Shown: positions 1-8,321, counted from the first letter of the stretch. The stretch: 35,339 bases of DNA from Anaerolineales bacterium (GCA_024643945.1 JAHELX010000006.1:1-35339), one strand, 5' to 3'. Numbers and translations: made by a program. The notes: generated from the sequence alone by a model not told the origin.

Positions 1-476
1 AAATTGCGGGGAAAACGGCCGTATTGTTCGAAGAGGGTTTGAAGGCGGCGGGTGTGGTTAGTGGTGCATCAGATGCGGAGATAGAAGCGCTGGGACGCTA
101 CGGCTTTAACCTGGGGATGGCCTTTCAGATCACTGACGATGTGCTGGACTACGTGGGCGACCCGGCCGTGATGGGCAAGCCAGCGGGCGGCGACTTATGG
201 CGACGGCAGATCACCCTGCCGCTCATTTATGCCGCTGCCGACAGCATGCCGTCCACCTTGCGGGCGACCATTGGCCGCATCGACGATGGTGCGACGCCGG
301 CCGAAGTGGAGGAGTTACTGGCCTGGGTTCAGCGCTCCGACGGCATCGAACGCTCGCGGCAAGAAGCACGTCGCTTCTGCCAGCAAGCCCGCGAGGCTTC
401 GCGAGCTTTCCCGTCCTCGGCTATCCGCGACGCGTTGGCAGACATCGCCTGGATAGTAGTGGAGCGAGAAAAATAG
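1..476 (+). CDS. Polyprenyl (isoprenoid) diphosphate synthase, C-terminal part
   Basis: This is the 3' part of a trans-prenyltransferase that chain-elongates allylic diphosphates with IPP for quinone, carotenoid or lipid carriers. The open frame runs in from the window edge (readable from base 3 as IAGKTAVLFEEGLKAAG), so the true start and the first Asp-rich motif lie outside. The second Asp-rich motif is present as FQITDDVLDYVGD, followed by the family's GKPxGxDL-like stretch (GKPAGGDLWRRQITLPLIYA). The usual GK before the TLP is replaced by RRQ. The C-terminus is helical and ordinary. The product chain length cannot be read from this fragment because the determinants lie upstream. It converges with the monooxygenase gene, with about 106 bp and no clear terminator between them. 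Family assignment is secure; specific substrate is not. Confidence 0.9.
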   Translation, partial: IAGKTAVLFEEGLKAAGVVSGASDAEIEALGRYGFNLGMAFQITDDVLDYVGDPAVMGKPAGGDLWRRQITLPLIYAAADSMPSTLRATIGRIDDGATPAEVEELLAWVQRSDGIERSRQEARRFCQQAREASRAFPSSAIRDALADIAWIVVEREK

Positions 477-582
477 CATCTTACGTCTTGTGAAAACCCT
501 GCTTGTGCCACGTCGCTGATGATCAGCCGGTTACTGCGCACCAACTGCATTGGCAACTACATCGAAGACAGACAGCCGCTCC

Positions 583-1815
583 TTAATTTGATGCAATGAT
601 CTTGGATGCAATAAAAGCCGCATCCTCCCCCACGCCGATGAGCAGCCCGGACTTTTGGGTGTGCAGCCACGGCAAGCCCACGAAGTACAACCCGGGATAG
701 TTGGTGACACCGCGCTTTTGCACCGGATACCCGTCGCCGTCCAGGACCGGCAGCTTGACCAGGCTAAAGTCAAAGGCATAGCCCGTGGCCCAGATGACGC
801 TGCCGATACCGGCAGTTCTGCAATCCAACTCGCTGACTACTTTCGCCTGATAACCATCTCGCAGTTGAGGCAAACGCTCCTCCGGTGCGTCCAGCCCACT
901 CTTCTCGATGTAGTCGTCAACCAGTTTGACGGCCTCCGCCTCAAATTTATCAGCTTTGGCCAGGTTTTCCATCAGGTCTGGGGCTAGCACAACCTTGCCC
1001 GCCTGCACACCTGCGATGCGACCCAACACCACCACTCCATCCCGGGCGAATTGATGCAAATTGAGGGTACGGCCGCCATCTTTACCGGACAGGTGCGGGT
1101 TACCGGCAAACTTAGCTCTAGGCGATGGTAATTTATCTACTGTCCTATCCAGGAACCCGCTCAGACTTAACCACTCATAAATGTCTTTGCCCCGGTAACG
1201 ACGCGGGGCGCGGCCCGCGCTTCCCACACACAGGTAGACCTGGCGCCCACTCTGGTAAAGCTCTTCGGCGATCTGGCAGCCGGATTGGGCACTGCCCACC
1301 ACCAGCACCCCGCCCGGTGGCAGCGCCTGCGGGTTGCGATACTCGCCTGAGTGAAGCTGCATGATCTCCGCCGGCAGGTGGGCGCTAAAGGGCGGTATCC
1401 TGGGCTGCTGGTACAGCCCGGTCGCTATCACCACGTTGGCCGCCTCGAAGGTTGTCCCATCTGCCCGGACCTGATAACCGTTGCCGTTCGGATTTTGTTC
1501 GACGGCGGTGATCTGTACGCCGTAGCGCACAGGCAGTCTGAAGCGTTCCACGTATTGCTCAAAGTATCTAACGATTTCTGCACGTGACATGAAGCCGTTA
1601 GGGTCGTCGCCCTGATATTCCGCCCCGGGCAGCCGGGTAGACCAGTTGGGAGTGAGAAGGGCGAACGAGTCCCAGCGGCCATTGCGCCAGGCGTTACCAG
1701 CTTCAGCCGCCTGCTCAAGCACGACGTGTTCGTGATCCTGTTGAGACAGATAGTAGCTGGTGGCCAGCCCGGCCTGCCCGCCGCCGACGATGATCGTGTT
1801 TATCCGCTGAGTCAT
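583..1815 (-). CDS. CzcO-like flavin-containing monooxygenase / FAD-NAD(P) oxidoreductase
   Basis: This is a soluble two-Rossmann flavoprotein of about 410 aa, resembling the YUCCA/CzcO group of class B monooxygenases. The FAD-binding GGGQAG sits at residues 11-16. An HSGEY stretch near 155-159 resembles the HSxxY end of the FMO fingerprint. The NADPH-binding GSAQSG lies near 174-179, and an ATGY motif near 343-346. An upstream ATG at 1821 is only 1 nt from the Shine-Dalgarno AGGAGAG (1823-1829), whereas the ATG at 1815 has 7 nt, so 1815 is preferred. The gene lies 57 nt downstream of the 170-aa hypothetical gene, on the same strand, and probably shares its repeat-controlled promoter at 2427-2487. 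The substrate is unknown. The CzcO name comes from annotation history and does not imply metal resistance. Confidence 0.88.
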   Translation of the reverse strand: MTQRINTIIVGGGQAGLATSYYLSQQDHEHVVLEQAAEAGNAWRNGRWDSFALLTPNWSTRLPGAEYQGDDPNGFMSRAEIVRYFEQYVERFRLPVRYGVQITAVEQNPNGNGYQVRADGTTFEAANVVIATGLYQQPRIPPFSAHLPAEIMQLHSGEYRNPQALPPGGVLVVGSAQSGCQIAEELYQSGRQVYLCVGSAGRAPRRYRGKDIYEWLSLSGFLDRTVDKLPSPRAKFAGNPHLSGKDGGRTLNLHQFARDGVVVLGRIAGVQAGKVVLAPDLMENLAKADKFEAEAVKLVDDYIEKSGLDAPEERLPQLRDGYQAKVVSELDCRTAGIGSVIWATGYAFDFSLVKLPVLDGDGYPVQKRGVTNYPGLYFVGLPWLHTQKSGLLIGVGEDAAFIASKIIASN

Positions 1816-1872
1816 CGGCATGCTCTCCTTTCAAAGTCATCAATAGCTGAGCTCTTGGATTAGCCGCGCGAG

Positions 1873-2385
1873 TTACAACTTCCCGAAGGCAACCCCCTTG
1901 TATGTCCAACCGCAATTGATCACCGCCTCCTGGATCGGCTTTTTGATCTCACGGGTATCAAACTTGTAGTTGTAGATCTGCCCCGGTGCTAAGGTCTCGG
2001 TGAACGCATACCCCTTGCCAAACTCAACCGACTGGGTCTGGCCCTTGAAGGCGCTAGCGGCGATGGACAGCGTCGGCACACCGGCCTTCCAGGAGACCGA
2101 ATACTCCCGATCCATGGCCCGCACCTCGTGTGTTTCGGGATCAAGTTTCAGGTAAATCTTGAACACCTTCGACAACCCGCCTTTGGCGAAGATCTCGTAC
2201 CATTGGGCATCCACGATCTTCCACTCGGCGATCAGATCCACGTTCTCTGCCGAACCGTCCATCAGGCGATAGGGAGCTGTAGGCCGGTTGAGACTCATAA
2301 GCCTGTCCCGAACCTCCTGCTGAGATAATGCCGGCGTTCCGGTCGCCGGACGTTTGGTTGAAGTCAGAAAATCTAACACACCCAT
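1873..2385 (-). CDS. Conserved hypothetical protein, 170 aa
   Basis: The protein is soluble, with no signal peptide or membrane segment. I recognise the overall pattern (VDLIAEWKIVDAQWYEIF near residues 49-66, an EIKKPIQEAV segment and a terminal GVAFGKL) as a conserved uncharacterised bacterial family, but I can assign no function. The start is well supported: AGGAGGT lies 6 nt before the ATG. The gene is the first one downstream of promoter array A (2427-2487), with a predicted leader of about 35 nt. It is probably co-transcribed with the flavin monooxygenase 57 nt downstream. Its place next to oxidative and cyclase-like enzymes suggests a role in a stress or small-molecule response, which is inference only. 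Confidence 0.8.
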   Translation of the reverse strand: MGVLDFLTSTKRPATGTPALSQQEVRDRLMSLNRPTAPYRLMDGSAENVDLIAEWKIVDAQWYEIFAKGGLSKVFKIYLKLDPETHEVRAMDREYSVSWKAGVPTLSIAASAFKGQTQSVEFGKGYAFTETLAPGQIYNYKFDTREIKKPIQEAVINCGWTYKGVAFGKL

Positions 2386-2426
2386 CTCGTACCTCCTAAA
2401 AACAAAGAGTTAGTCTTAGCAAACTT

Positions 2427-2487
2427 ATCTTAATCCCAATCACTGCTCACTTTCCAGATCAAAAAGTGCTCATTTTTTACTCACTTT
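2427..2487 (-). promoter_or_regulatory. Promoter array A: three TGAGCA boxes plus -10
   Basis: Read on the minus strand there are three direct boxes: AAAGTGAGTA (2478-2487), AAAATGAGCA (2467-2476) and AAAGTGAGCA (2444-2453). The TGAG cores are 11 and 23 bp apart, that is one and about two helical turns. CTTTTTGATCTGG lies between boxes 2 and 3. Eleven bases after box 3 is TAAGAT (2427-2432), a plausible -10. Box 3 covers the position of a -35 element, and no normal -35 is present, which fits an activator-dependent promoter. The same layout recurs at 5125-5185 and 14366-14426. It drives the 170-aa hypothetical gene and probably the monooxygenase. Confidence 0.75.
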
Positions 2488-2815
2488 CCCAGCTTTAGGC
2501 GTATATCCGTTGTCGGCACACACGATGAACGCAGGTAACTACTCAGCCGACCCTGCCGCAGGTTACTTTTGCAGTCAGGGTACGCCTGAAATTCTGTCCA
2601 AACTCAACGTTTAGGGTCGCATCACCGCTTTAGCTTGCGGAGGGTAGGCAGCTACGAAGGTGGAATAGCTTAAGCTCTCCTTAAGGTTGGCATTAGCTAA
2701 GCTTAAAGATAAGCAAAAGATTTTACGCTATGCTGTGTAGAAACGAGGGACTCTACGGCAATATATTCAGCTTGCTGCAGCCACGCCAGAGTTAAGGAAA
2801 CCAAGAGGTGTCAAA
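2488..2815. other. Non-coding spacer upstream of the YciI gene
   Basis: No credible gene is seen on either strand. The stretch separates the minus-strand array-A operon from the plus-strand YciI gene. It contains AGCTTAA-type short inverted repeats around 2668-2706 (palindromic AGCTTAAGCT, then AGCTAAGCTTAA) and a weak stem GTAGA/TCTAC near 2736-2757. No convincing sigma-70 promoter for the YciI gene could be picked. The best -10-like words are TATGCT near 2731 and TATATT near 2762, both without a good -35. Confidence 0.4.
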
Positions 2816-3148
2816 ATGTCTCAACCAGGTTTTACCACAGTATATATGGTATTTCTGCGCAAAGGACCCAACTATCCGACACAAGTAACTCCTGAATCGG
2901 AGCGTCTTCAGGAGGCGCACCTGGCGTACCTGCGATCCCTGCAGCAGTCGCGCAGGCTGATCATCGTGGGCCCGGTGCAAGACAACGGAGATTTGCGTGG
3001 CATGGGGGTCTACCGGGTGAATTCCCTGGAGGAAGCTCGATCCCTCGCGGAAGCAGATCCGGCGGTCAAAGCTGGCGAGTTCACGGTTGAGGTGCATCCG
3101 TGGATGGTCGAGCGGGCGGCGCTGGCGGAGAACCGGCAGCTTAGTTAA
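2816..3148 (+). CDS. YciI family protein
   Basis: This is a 110-aa soluble protein of the YciI-like dimeric ferredoxin-fold (alpha+beta barrel) superfamily. It shows the pattern expected: an N-terminal beta strand with YMVFLRKGP, a helix ending HLAYLRSLQQSRRLIIVGPV, the GDLRGMGVYRVNSLEEARSLAEADP segment, and a C-terminal VEVHPW strand. The family is widespread and mostly uncharacterised; some members act on small aromatic or chlorinated compounds. The start at 2816 has AGAGGTG about 6 nt upstream. It is a single gene, divergent from array A and convergent with the acetyltransferase gene. Family assignment is confident; function is unknown. Confidence 0.88.
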   Translation: MSQPGFTTVYMVFLRKGPNYPTQVTPESERLQEAHLAYLRSLQQSRRLIIVGPVQDNGDLRGMGVYRVNSLEEARSLAEADPAVKAGEFTVEVHPWMVERAALAENRQLS

Positions 3149-3241
3149 CCGACAATTGAACGGCGGCGCGTCCGTCATTCGGAGCCCGTCGCGCAACCTC
3201 ATGAGCATTTGCGCCTGGCACAGGGTAGCCGGGCCTGCTAT

Positions 3242-3766
3242 TTATGCTGTTGTACCGTTGAGGTTCAGGCGATAACCCTTGACAATCACGTCCTCGGCGG
3301 GACGGAAGTCGAGTTCCGGAGCGCGTACAAAGCCCATCCGCTCGTACATGCGCATGGCTACCTGCATCATATCGGTCGTGTGCAGCGTAAGCGCCGCGGC
3401 CCTGGACCGGCGCGCACGTCGCACGCATTCTTGCATGAGCGCAGTGCCAACGCCTTGACCACGCGCTGCTGGGGCAACAGCCAACAAACGCACCTCCGGC
3501 CAGTCAATGCTGGCCAGGGTACCATCAGGCCTGTCCAAAACCACTCCGGCCGGGTACAGCAGGACGGTGCCCACAATGGCACCATCCTGCTCCGCGATGA
3601 TCTGCTCGGCTGGCCTCACATCGGCCAGCGTGGCCAGCACGGCCCGCCGATAGTCTTCCCAGTGTTGGGGCATGAGTGCCGCGTACTCTTCGTAGGCTGA
3701 TAGGGTTACGTCGCGGATTGCATCACGGTCGCTGTCGCGCGCATCGCGAATATGTAGACTATTCAC
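3242..3766 (-). CDS. GNAT family N-acetyltransferase
   Basis: This is a 174-aa GCN5-related acyltransferase predicted to transfer an acetyl group from acetyl-CoA to an unknown amine. The acetyl-CoA pyrophosphate-binding motif A is clear: VAPAARGQGVGTALMQ around residues 96-111, matching the Q/RxxGxG/A signature. A MYERMGFV motif B-like helix lies near 139-146. The start codon is GTG at 3766, with AAAGGATCG just upstream. It overlaps the stop of the membrane-protein gene by 8 nt, so the two are probably translationally coupled. It is the last gene of the run that starts at array B. The substrate could be a small toxic amine, an antibiotic or a protein terminus. Confidence 0.88.
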   Translation of the reverse strand: MNSLHIRDARDSDRDAIRDVTLSAYEEYAALMPQHWEDYRRAVLATLADVRPAEQIIAEQDGAIVGTVLLYPAGVVLDRPDGTLASIDWPEVRLLAVAPAARGQGVGTALMQECVRRARRSRAAALTLHTTDMMQVAMRMYERMGFVRAPELDFRPAEDVIVKGYRLNLNGTTA

Positions 3767-4184
3767 CTTTCGATCCTTTCAGGTTGCGCCACCAGATCCA
3801 GGGTACCAGGAAGGGCGTGACCAGGTATAAAGCCAGCCACAACAGGCCGCCCAGGTGCCGGAAATCGAAGCGATCCCAATGCAGGAGGGTGGCCAGCAGC
3901 GTGCACCAGGTGAAGGCTGTCACGGCCAGGAACCCGGTGGCCACCCGATGCCAGCGCCGGGCGGTCACCACCCGGGCGAAGAAGTAGGCACCGCCCAGGT
4001 AGCCGGTCCCCATGAAGGCAGCCGTCATAGGCGGCTTAATCTCCCAGGCAAAGCGCTGCCCCGTCTGGTTGGGTATGAAAACCAGAATAGCGAAGGCTAA
4101 CACCAGGAAGGGGATGACCAGGGCGGCGACCCAACGTGTTTGGAGCAAGACCCGATTGTCCGATCCAGGTTTCGAGTGTAGCAT
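3759..4184 (-). CDS. Small integral membrane protein, unknown function
   Basis: Four hydrophobic helices are visible: a first spanning VAALVIPFLVLAFAILVFIP, a second around MGTGYLGGAYFFARVV, a third around GFLAVTAFTWCTLLATLL, and a fourth LLWLALYLVTPFLVPWIWW. The C-terminus is short and basic. I do not recognise a named family. The start is uncertain. The ATG at 4184 gives about 141 aa, with a weak AGG about 10 nt upstream. An ATG at 4220 and a TTG at 4271 extend the frame, but 4271 falls inside the hairpin at 4254-4289. The last bases overlap the GTG start of the acetyltransferase gene. Confidence 0.7.
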   Translation of the reverse strand: MLHSKPGSDNRVLLQTRWVAALVIPFLVLAFAILVFIPNQTGQRFAWEIKPPMTAAFMGTGYLGGAYFFARVVTARRWHRVATGFLAVTAFTWCTLLATLLHWDRFDFRHLGGLLWLALYLVTPFLVPWIWWRNLKGSKGE

Positions 4185-4253
4185 TTGATCACTGCCTATG
4201 TTTGACTTCCACTGGTTCATCGTTGGGTTTCGCCATAGGCTCAACCTAGCTGG

Positions 4254-4289
4254 CGTGGGGAGGCGAGTCAACCGACCCGCCTCCCCACG
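4254..4289 (-). terminator. Perfect 12-bp inverted repeat between SnoaL-like and membrane-protein genes
   Basis: CGTGGGGAGGCG (4254-4265) pairs perfectly with CGCCTCCCCACG (4278-4289) across a 12-nt loop. It starts 18 nt after the stop of the SnoaL-like gene. No T-run follows on the minus strand, so it is not a standard intrinsic terminator. It may reduce read-through, protect the 3' end of the upstream mRNA, or be an operator. Confidence 0.5.
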
Positions 4290-4307
4290 ACGTTGCTACC
4301 GGGATGC

Positions 4308-4739
4308 CTATTTTGGCGCAGGGATCGCGCCGATTTGTTGCAGCATACCCAGGGTGTCAAAGTTGCCCCACGTCTCAGCGATCTTGCCGTTGGCGATGCG
4401 GTCGATGTCGACCCCCGTCACGACCGCTTTCTTCCCGGTGGGGGGCATACCCATCAGCTCCCCCGTGTTGGTACCCCGCGCCGTCCAGCGGGTCACGACT
4501 TTGTCTCCCTCGGCAATCTGATCGTCAATGGTGAATTGAACATCAGGAAAAGCCCCACGATAAGTGGCGACGAGGGCCTTTGCGCCCTCCGGGCCGCGCG
4601 GCCACCCGCCGGGAGGCGCAGAGGGATCATGGTTGGTAAAGTCGGCGGCGAAGATCTCATTCGCCAGGGCCAGATTCCCTTTTTCAAAAACGTCCTTCCA
4701 CCATCGGCGGACGATGGCCTTGTTCTGTTCTGCTGACAT
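4308..4739 (-). CDS. SnoaL-like ester cyclase / NTF2-fold protein
   Basis: This 143-aa protein has the NTF2-like alpha+beta cone fold and belongs to the ester cyclase (SnoaL-like) family. Diagnostic stretches are the N-terminal helix ending VRRWWKDVFEKGN, the FAADFTNHDPSAPPG segment, the FPDVQFTIDDQIAEGDKVVTRWTARGTN core and GIPPTGKK-like MGMPPTGKKAVVTGVDI. True SnoaL closes polyketide rings, but most family members of this sort have no known substrate, and no polyketide synthase is nearby. The start has AGGAGA with 8-nt spacing. It lies 45 nt behind the ABM-like gene, probably in the same array-B transcript. A related paralogue is at 13860-14276, also behind an array, so the two may be co-regulated. 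Confidence 0.88.
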   Translation of the reverse strand: MSAEQNKAIVRRWWKDVFEKGNLALANEIFAADFTNHDPSAPPGGWPRGPEGAKALVATYRGAFPDVQFTIDDQIAEGDKVVTRWTARGTNTGELMGMPPTGKKAVVTGVDIDRIANGKIAETWGNFDTLGMLQQIGAIPAPK

Positions 4740-4784
4740 TTGACTGTTCTCCTTTAATAAATTAGATGCGTCTTAATCCGTCAA

Positions 4785-5069
4785 TTACATAGACAATTTT
4801 TCAACCTGGTTCAGGTATTGCACGTCGGGTGGGCCTGAGATGCCAGCGCGCTGCAGGCCCTGCCGTAACTCGTCGGACTGGAAATACCGGCGCGCTTTCT
4901 CCAGGTCATCCCACTCGAGGAGAACTACGACCTCATTCGGGTTACCAGATTTCTGGAAGAGCTGGCCGCCCTTGGACCCAACCGTCTTGCGAAAACCGCC
5001 GAATTCGTCGAATACCGCCTTCCACCTGGTGTAATCTTCGAGTTCGAGTCGAACCAGCACGTATTGCAT
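4785..5069 (-). CDS. ABM/EthD-like dimeric alpha-beta barrel protein
   Basis: This 94-aa soluble protein is predicted to form a dimeric ferredoxin-like barrel like the antibiotic biosynthesis monooxygenase and cyclase-like proteins. It opens with a beta strand (YVLVRLELEDYTRWKAVFDEF), has a central GQLFQKSGNPNEVVVLLEWDDLEKARRYF, and ends with a QYLNQVEKL strand. This pattern is common in small proteins that sense or modify aromatic compounds, but no catalytic residue can be named. AGGAG lies about 8 nt before the ATG. It is the first gene behind promoter array B (5125-5185), with a leader near 50 nt, and is followed by SnoaL-like, membrane and GNAT genes. Confidence 0.78.
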   Translation of the reverse strand: MQYVLVRLELEDYTRWKAVFDEFGGFRKTVGSKGGQLFQKSGNPNEVVVLLEWDDLEKARRYFQSDELRQGLQRAGISGPPDVQYLNQVEKLSM

Positions 5070-5124
5070 ATAGGCGCTCCTTTCGTGTTAATAGTTAAAT
5101 TTGATCCACGCTACGGATAGCTCT

Positions 5125-5185
5125 AGTTTACTCCCATCAATTGCTCACTTTCCAGATCAAAAATTGCTCATTTTTTGCTCATTTT
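5125..5185 (-). promoter_or_regulatory. Promoter array B: three TGAGCA boxes plus -10
   Basis: On the minus strand the boxes are AAAATGAGCA (5176-5185), AAAATGAGCA (5165-5174) and AAAGTGAGCA (5142-5151), again with TGAG spacings of 11 and 23 bp and an intervening ATTTTTGATCTGG. TAAACT (5125-5130) lies exactly 11 nt after box 3. Box 1 begins only a few bases after the stop codon of the receiver-reductase gene at 5190, so the array also forms the 3' boundary of the upstream operon. It precedes the ABM-like gene. Confidence 0.78.
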
Positions 5186-5189
5186 GCTA

Positions 5190-6851
5190 CTATACTGTCT
5201 TCAAGTATTGATGAACTAAACTGACGGCTATTGCCCCTTGCCCCACGGCTGAAGCCACCCGTCTGACCGCACCCTGCCGGATGTCGCCGGCGGCGAAGAT
5301 GCCGGGCAGACTGGTCTCTAACAAATAGGGGTCTCGGTTCAGCTTCCAGTTCCTGGGGTGGCGACCGTCCTGGATCAAATCCGGCCCGGTGAGGATGAAC
5401 CCGGCTTTGTTTCGCTCCACCACCCCCGCTACCAGGTCGCTGTGAGGAACTGCTCCGATGAAAAGGAAAAGGGCTGCCGCCGGCAGCGTTTGGGTTTCGC
5501 CCGTCTCCCTATTCGCGATGGTGATGGCTTCGAGCCGGTCTTTGCCTTTAACCTCGACCACTTCTGTGTGCGTCAGTACCTCAATATTTTCAGTGCCGTA
5601 GATTTGGTCGACCAGGTATTGCGACATGCCTTTTTCCAAGGCGCTGCCACGCACCAGCATAGTGACTTTGCTCGCGTATCGGGAGAAAAACATGGCTCCC
5701 TGTCCGGCGGAATTGGCTCCGCCGACGACGAATATATGCTGGTCCCGATAGTTTGCCGCTTCGGTCAAAGCCGCTCCATAATACACCCCGGCCCCGGTCA
5801 GGGCTTCCGCACCGGGCACGCCAAGTTTGCGGACCGTAACACCGGTCGCAACCACCAGCGCCCGACATCCCAACTCCGTCCCGTCGCTCAAAATGACGTA
5901 CCGGTAGGGATCTTCAACGCGCACCTTGATCACTTCCTGGGCGGTCAGGATCTCAGCCCCCAGGCGCCTGGCCTGGACGGTGGCCCGCTGCGCCAATTCG
6001 GCCCCGCTCAAGCCCTTGGGAAAGCCCAGATAGTTCTCAATGCGCGAACTGGTGCCCGCCTGTCCGCCGGTAGCCTCCTTATCAATCATAATCGTGCGCA
6101 ACCCCTCGGACGCACCGTACACGGCTGCTCCCAGGCCGGCCGGCCCGCCGCCGACGATAATCAGGTCATAGAAGGGTTGTGTGGCCTGGGTTTGTAGACC
6201 GCACTTTTCGGCCAGGGCCAGGTGGTCGGGCTCGACCAACACATCCCCATCCGGGAAAAACACCACCGGCAGCCGGTGCCCCTCCGGGTAGAGCCCCTCG
6301 ACCAGTGCTTTGGCTTCCCCATCCTTTTCAATATCTAGCCACTGATACGGAATTCGGTTACGGGCCAGGAAATCTTTGACCCGATGACAACTGGGCGACC
6401 AGAGGGTACCTGCCACTCGAATGCCATCGTAGGGCAGGCGGACGCTCGCTAGCCAGTCACTCAATAAATCGTCCAATATCGGATACAGAGTTTGCTCAGG
6501 CGGATCCCACGGCTTCATCAGGTAATAGTCCAACCCAATCGTATTGATGCTTTGAATGGCGGCCTCGGTGTCGGCATAGGCAGTGAGCAGCACTTTACGT
6601 GCTTCGGGGTAGAGCTTGCGTGCCTCGGCCAGAAATTCTGTGCCGCTCATAGTCGGCATACGTTGGTCGGCCAGAAACAGGGCAATAGGCGCATTGCGGC
6701 GTTTGAGCTGGCGCACTGCCTCCAACGCTTCCGTCCCTGAGGTGGCTTTGACAATACGGTATTCACCCTGAAAGTGGCCACGCAAGTCGCGCTCGACCGC
6801 ATTGAGCACCTGCGGCTCGTCGTCGACGGTTAGAATGATGGGTTTGGCCAT
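5190..6851 (-). CDS. Receiver - thioredoxin-fold - thioredoxin-reductase-like FAD oxidoreductase fusion
   Basis: Three domains are seen in 553 aa. Residues 5-128 are a response-regulator receiver, with acidic DDE at 10-12, phospho-acceptor Asp62 (LFLADQRMP) and KPW at 113-115. Residues about 142-218 look like a glutaredoxin/thioredoxin fold with a single Cys155 (SPSC) instead of CxxC. Residues about 226-553 are a thioredoxin-reductase-type flavoprotein, with FAD GGGPAG at 234-239, NAD(P) GGANSAGQ at 377-384 and terminal FAD motif FAAGDIR. The CxxC that normally precedes the NADPH motif is absent; YYGAALTEA stands there. It is therefore unlikely to be a classic thioredoxin reductase and may pass electrons elsewhere or sense redox state. 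It is the last gene after the two kinases, 60 nt downstream, and a likely output of their phosphorelay. Confidence 0.9.
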   Translation of the reverse strand: MAKPIILTVDDEPQVLNAVERDLRGHFQGEYRIVKATSGTEALEAVRQLKRRNAPIALFLADQRMPTMSGTEFLAEARKLYPEARKVLLTAYADTEAAIQSINTIGLDYYLMKPWDPPEQTLYPILDDLLSDWLASVRLPYDGIRVAGTLWSPSCHRVKDFLARNRIPYQWLDIEKDGEAKALVEGLYPEGHRLPVVFFPDGDVLVEPDHLALAEKCGLQTQATQPFYDLIIVGGGPAGLGAAVYGASEGLRTIMIDKEATGGQAGTSSRIENYLGFPKGLSGAELAQRATVQARRLGAEILTAQEVIKVRVEDPYRYVILSDGTELGCRALVVATGVTVRKLGVPGAEALTGAGVYYGAALTEAANYRDQHIFVVGGANSAGQGAMFFSRYASKVTMLVRGSALEKGMSQYLVDQIYGTENIEVLTHTEVVEVKGKDRLEAITIANRETGETQTLPAAALFLFIGAVPHSDLVAGVVERNKAGFILTGPDLIQDGRHPRNWKLNRDPYLLETSLPGIFAAGDIRQGAVRRVASAVGQGAIAVSLVHQYLKTV

Positions 6852-6911
6852 CGTGAGAACTCCAATTTAATCGGCAATTCTTACTACTCAGGCTGGACCA
6901 GGTGCCTGCAC

Positions 6912-8321
6912 CTACTCGTCTGGCGCAGAATTGAGAGGAAGTCGTACCTCGAAGCGAGTCTGGCCCGGTTGCGAGTAGACGTCGATTCGCCCTTTATGCT
7001 TTTGCACCACAATATTGTGAGAGATATTTAGACCCAGGCCGGTCCCCCGGCCGGGTGGCTTGGTGGTGAAGAACGGATCAAAAAGGTTGGGTAGTATGGC
7101 CTCCGGAATGCCTGGGCCATTGTCTGTAATCTCAACGATCGCCCACCGGTCGTCGTGTCGCGTTCGCAAAGTGATCCCACCCTTGCCGTTCATGGCATCG
7201 ATCGCATTGTCAATGATATTCGTCCAAACCTGGTTGAGTTCGCTGCCGTAAGCCTGAATGTGAGGCAAGTCTGGAGCATAATCGCGATGCACGGTGATCC
7301 CTGGCTTGAGCTTGCTGCGCAGCATAACAAGGGTATTGTCCAGGCCCTCATGCACATCCACGGATTGTATCGGCGCCTGATCCATATAAGTATATGTCTT
7401 CAGCGCTTTGACGATTTCCGAGATGCGCCCGGCGCCCTGCCCAATCTCATCCAGGAGACTGTAGATGATGAAGGTACAGTTAAGCCAATCGATCACGGCG
7501 ATAGCATGGGAGGAGCTAAAATCTGCCAACAACGTGGTCAGTTCATCTTTGTCATAACCCAGGTTGGCCAGACCAGGCGCCACTTCCCAGGCGTTTTCGA
7601 CACCCTGTCCTTCTAACCAGGTTTCCAGTTCAGCTTCGTGGTCACTGCGGGTGAGCGAATCCATATCCTCCGGTTGCCTGGCTCTGTCCCTTGCCCATTT
7701 GTCAAGAGTTAAAAGCAATTCTAGCTGCGAATCGGTGAGATTCACCTCATCCAATTTCAGATGAGCCTGCTGGAGATGGGCGAAGGTGGTCCCCAGTTGT
7801 GCGGCGCCACGTAGGGCGGCAGCCGCCGGGTTGTTCAGTTCGTGAGCCATGCCGGCACTGAGTTTACCCAGGGTTGCCAATTTTTCACTTTGCCGCAGCA
7901 TGACTTCCTGTTGCAAGTAGGCCTTCTCCAGGTCGCGCAGCTTCTTCTTTTGCAGGCTGGCATTAAGGCGCGCCCGCAACAACACAGGATTAAATGGCTT
8001 GGGCAGATAATCCTCTGCCCCCATCTCAATACAGCGCACGGCGCTGTCTATCTCATCCAACGCCGAAATGACAATGACCGGAATATCACGTAGCTCAGGA
8101 TTGCTTTTGATGCGTTCCAGCACCTGGTAACCATCCATGCCGGGCATGATGATGTCGAGCAGTACGACATCGAACGACTGCGTCTGAAGCATATCCAATG
8201 CCTTCTGGCCATCTTCGGCCAGCCCCACCGTATGGCCCTGTTGCTCCAGGCTACGCGATAGTTTGATGCGATTCATCCGGTTGTCATCCACCACCAAAAT
8301 TTGACCTTGTTCGTCTGCCAT
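6912..8321 (-). CDS. Receiver-histidine kinase (REC-HisKA-HATPase)
   Basis: This 469-aa soluble kinase starts with a receiver (Asp56 in [13 protein letters not shown], Lys108 in LPKPF). A coiled stretch at about 122-150 leads to a HisKA-type dimerisation domain with His160 in [10 protein letters not shown] long helical insert (about 175-300) with no recognised domain follows. The ATPase has N-box Asn372 (DNAIDAM), G1 DNGPGIP near 400-406 and G2 GTGLGLNIS. No membrane helix is present, so the signal must be cytoplasmic or arrive by phosphotransfer, probably from the Hpt of the hybrid kinase upstream to Asp56. The start has only a weak GAGAG. It sits between the hybrid kinase (67 nt) and the receiver-reductase fusion (60 nt), all on one strand. 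Confidence 0.9.
   Translation of the reverse strand: MADEQGQILVVDDNRMNRIKLSRSLEQQGHTVGLAEDGQKALDMLQTQSFDVVLLDIIMPGMDGYQVLERIKSNPELRDIPVIVISALDEIDSAVRCIEMGAEDYLPKPFNPVLLRARLNASLQKKKLRDLEKAYLQQEVMLRQSEKLATLGKLSAGMAHELNNPAAAALRGAAQLGTTFAHLQQAHLKLDEVNLTDSQLELLLTLDKWARDRARQPEDMDSLTRSDHEAELETWLEGQGVENAWEVAPGLANLGYDKDELTTLLADFSSSHAIAVIDWLNCTFIIYSLLDEIGQGAGRISEIVKALKTYTYMDQAPIQSVDVHEGLDNTLVMLRSKLKPGITVHRDYAPDLPHIQAYGSELNQVWTNIIDNAIDAMNGKGGITLRTRHDDRWAIVEITDNGPGIPEAILPNLFDPFFTTKPPGRGTGLGLNISHNIVVQKHKGRIDVYSQPGQTRFEVRLPLNSAPDE

Noticed and set aside
5358..6197. Plus-strand frame of 279 codons opposite the receiver-reductase gene
   Set aside because: It is antisense to conserved FAD and NAD(P) motifs and its translation looks random.
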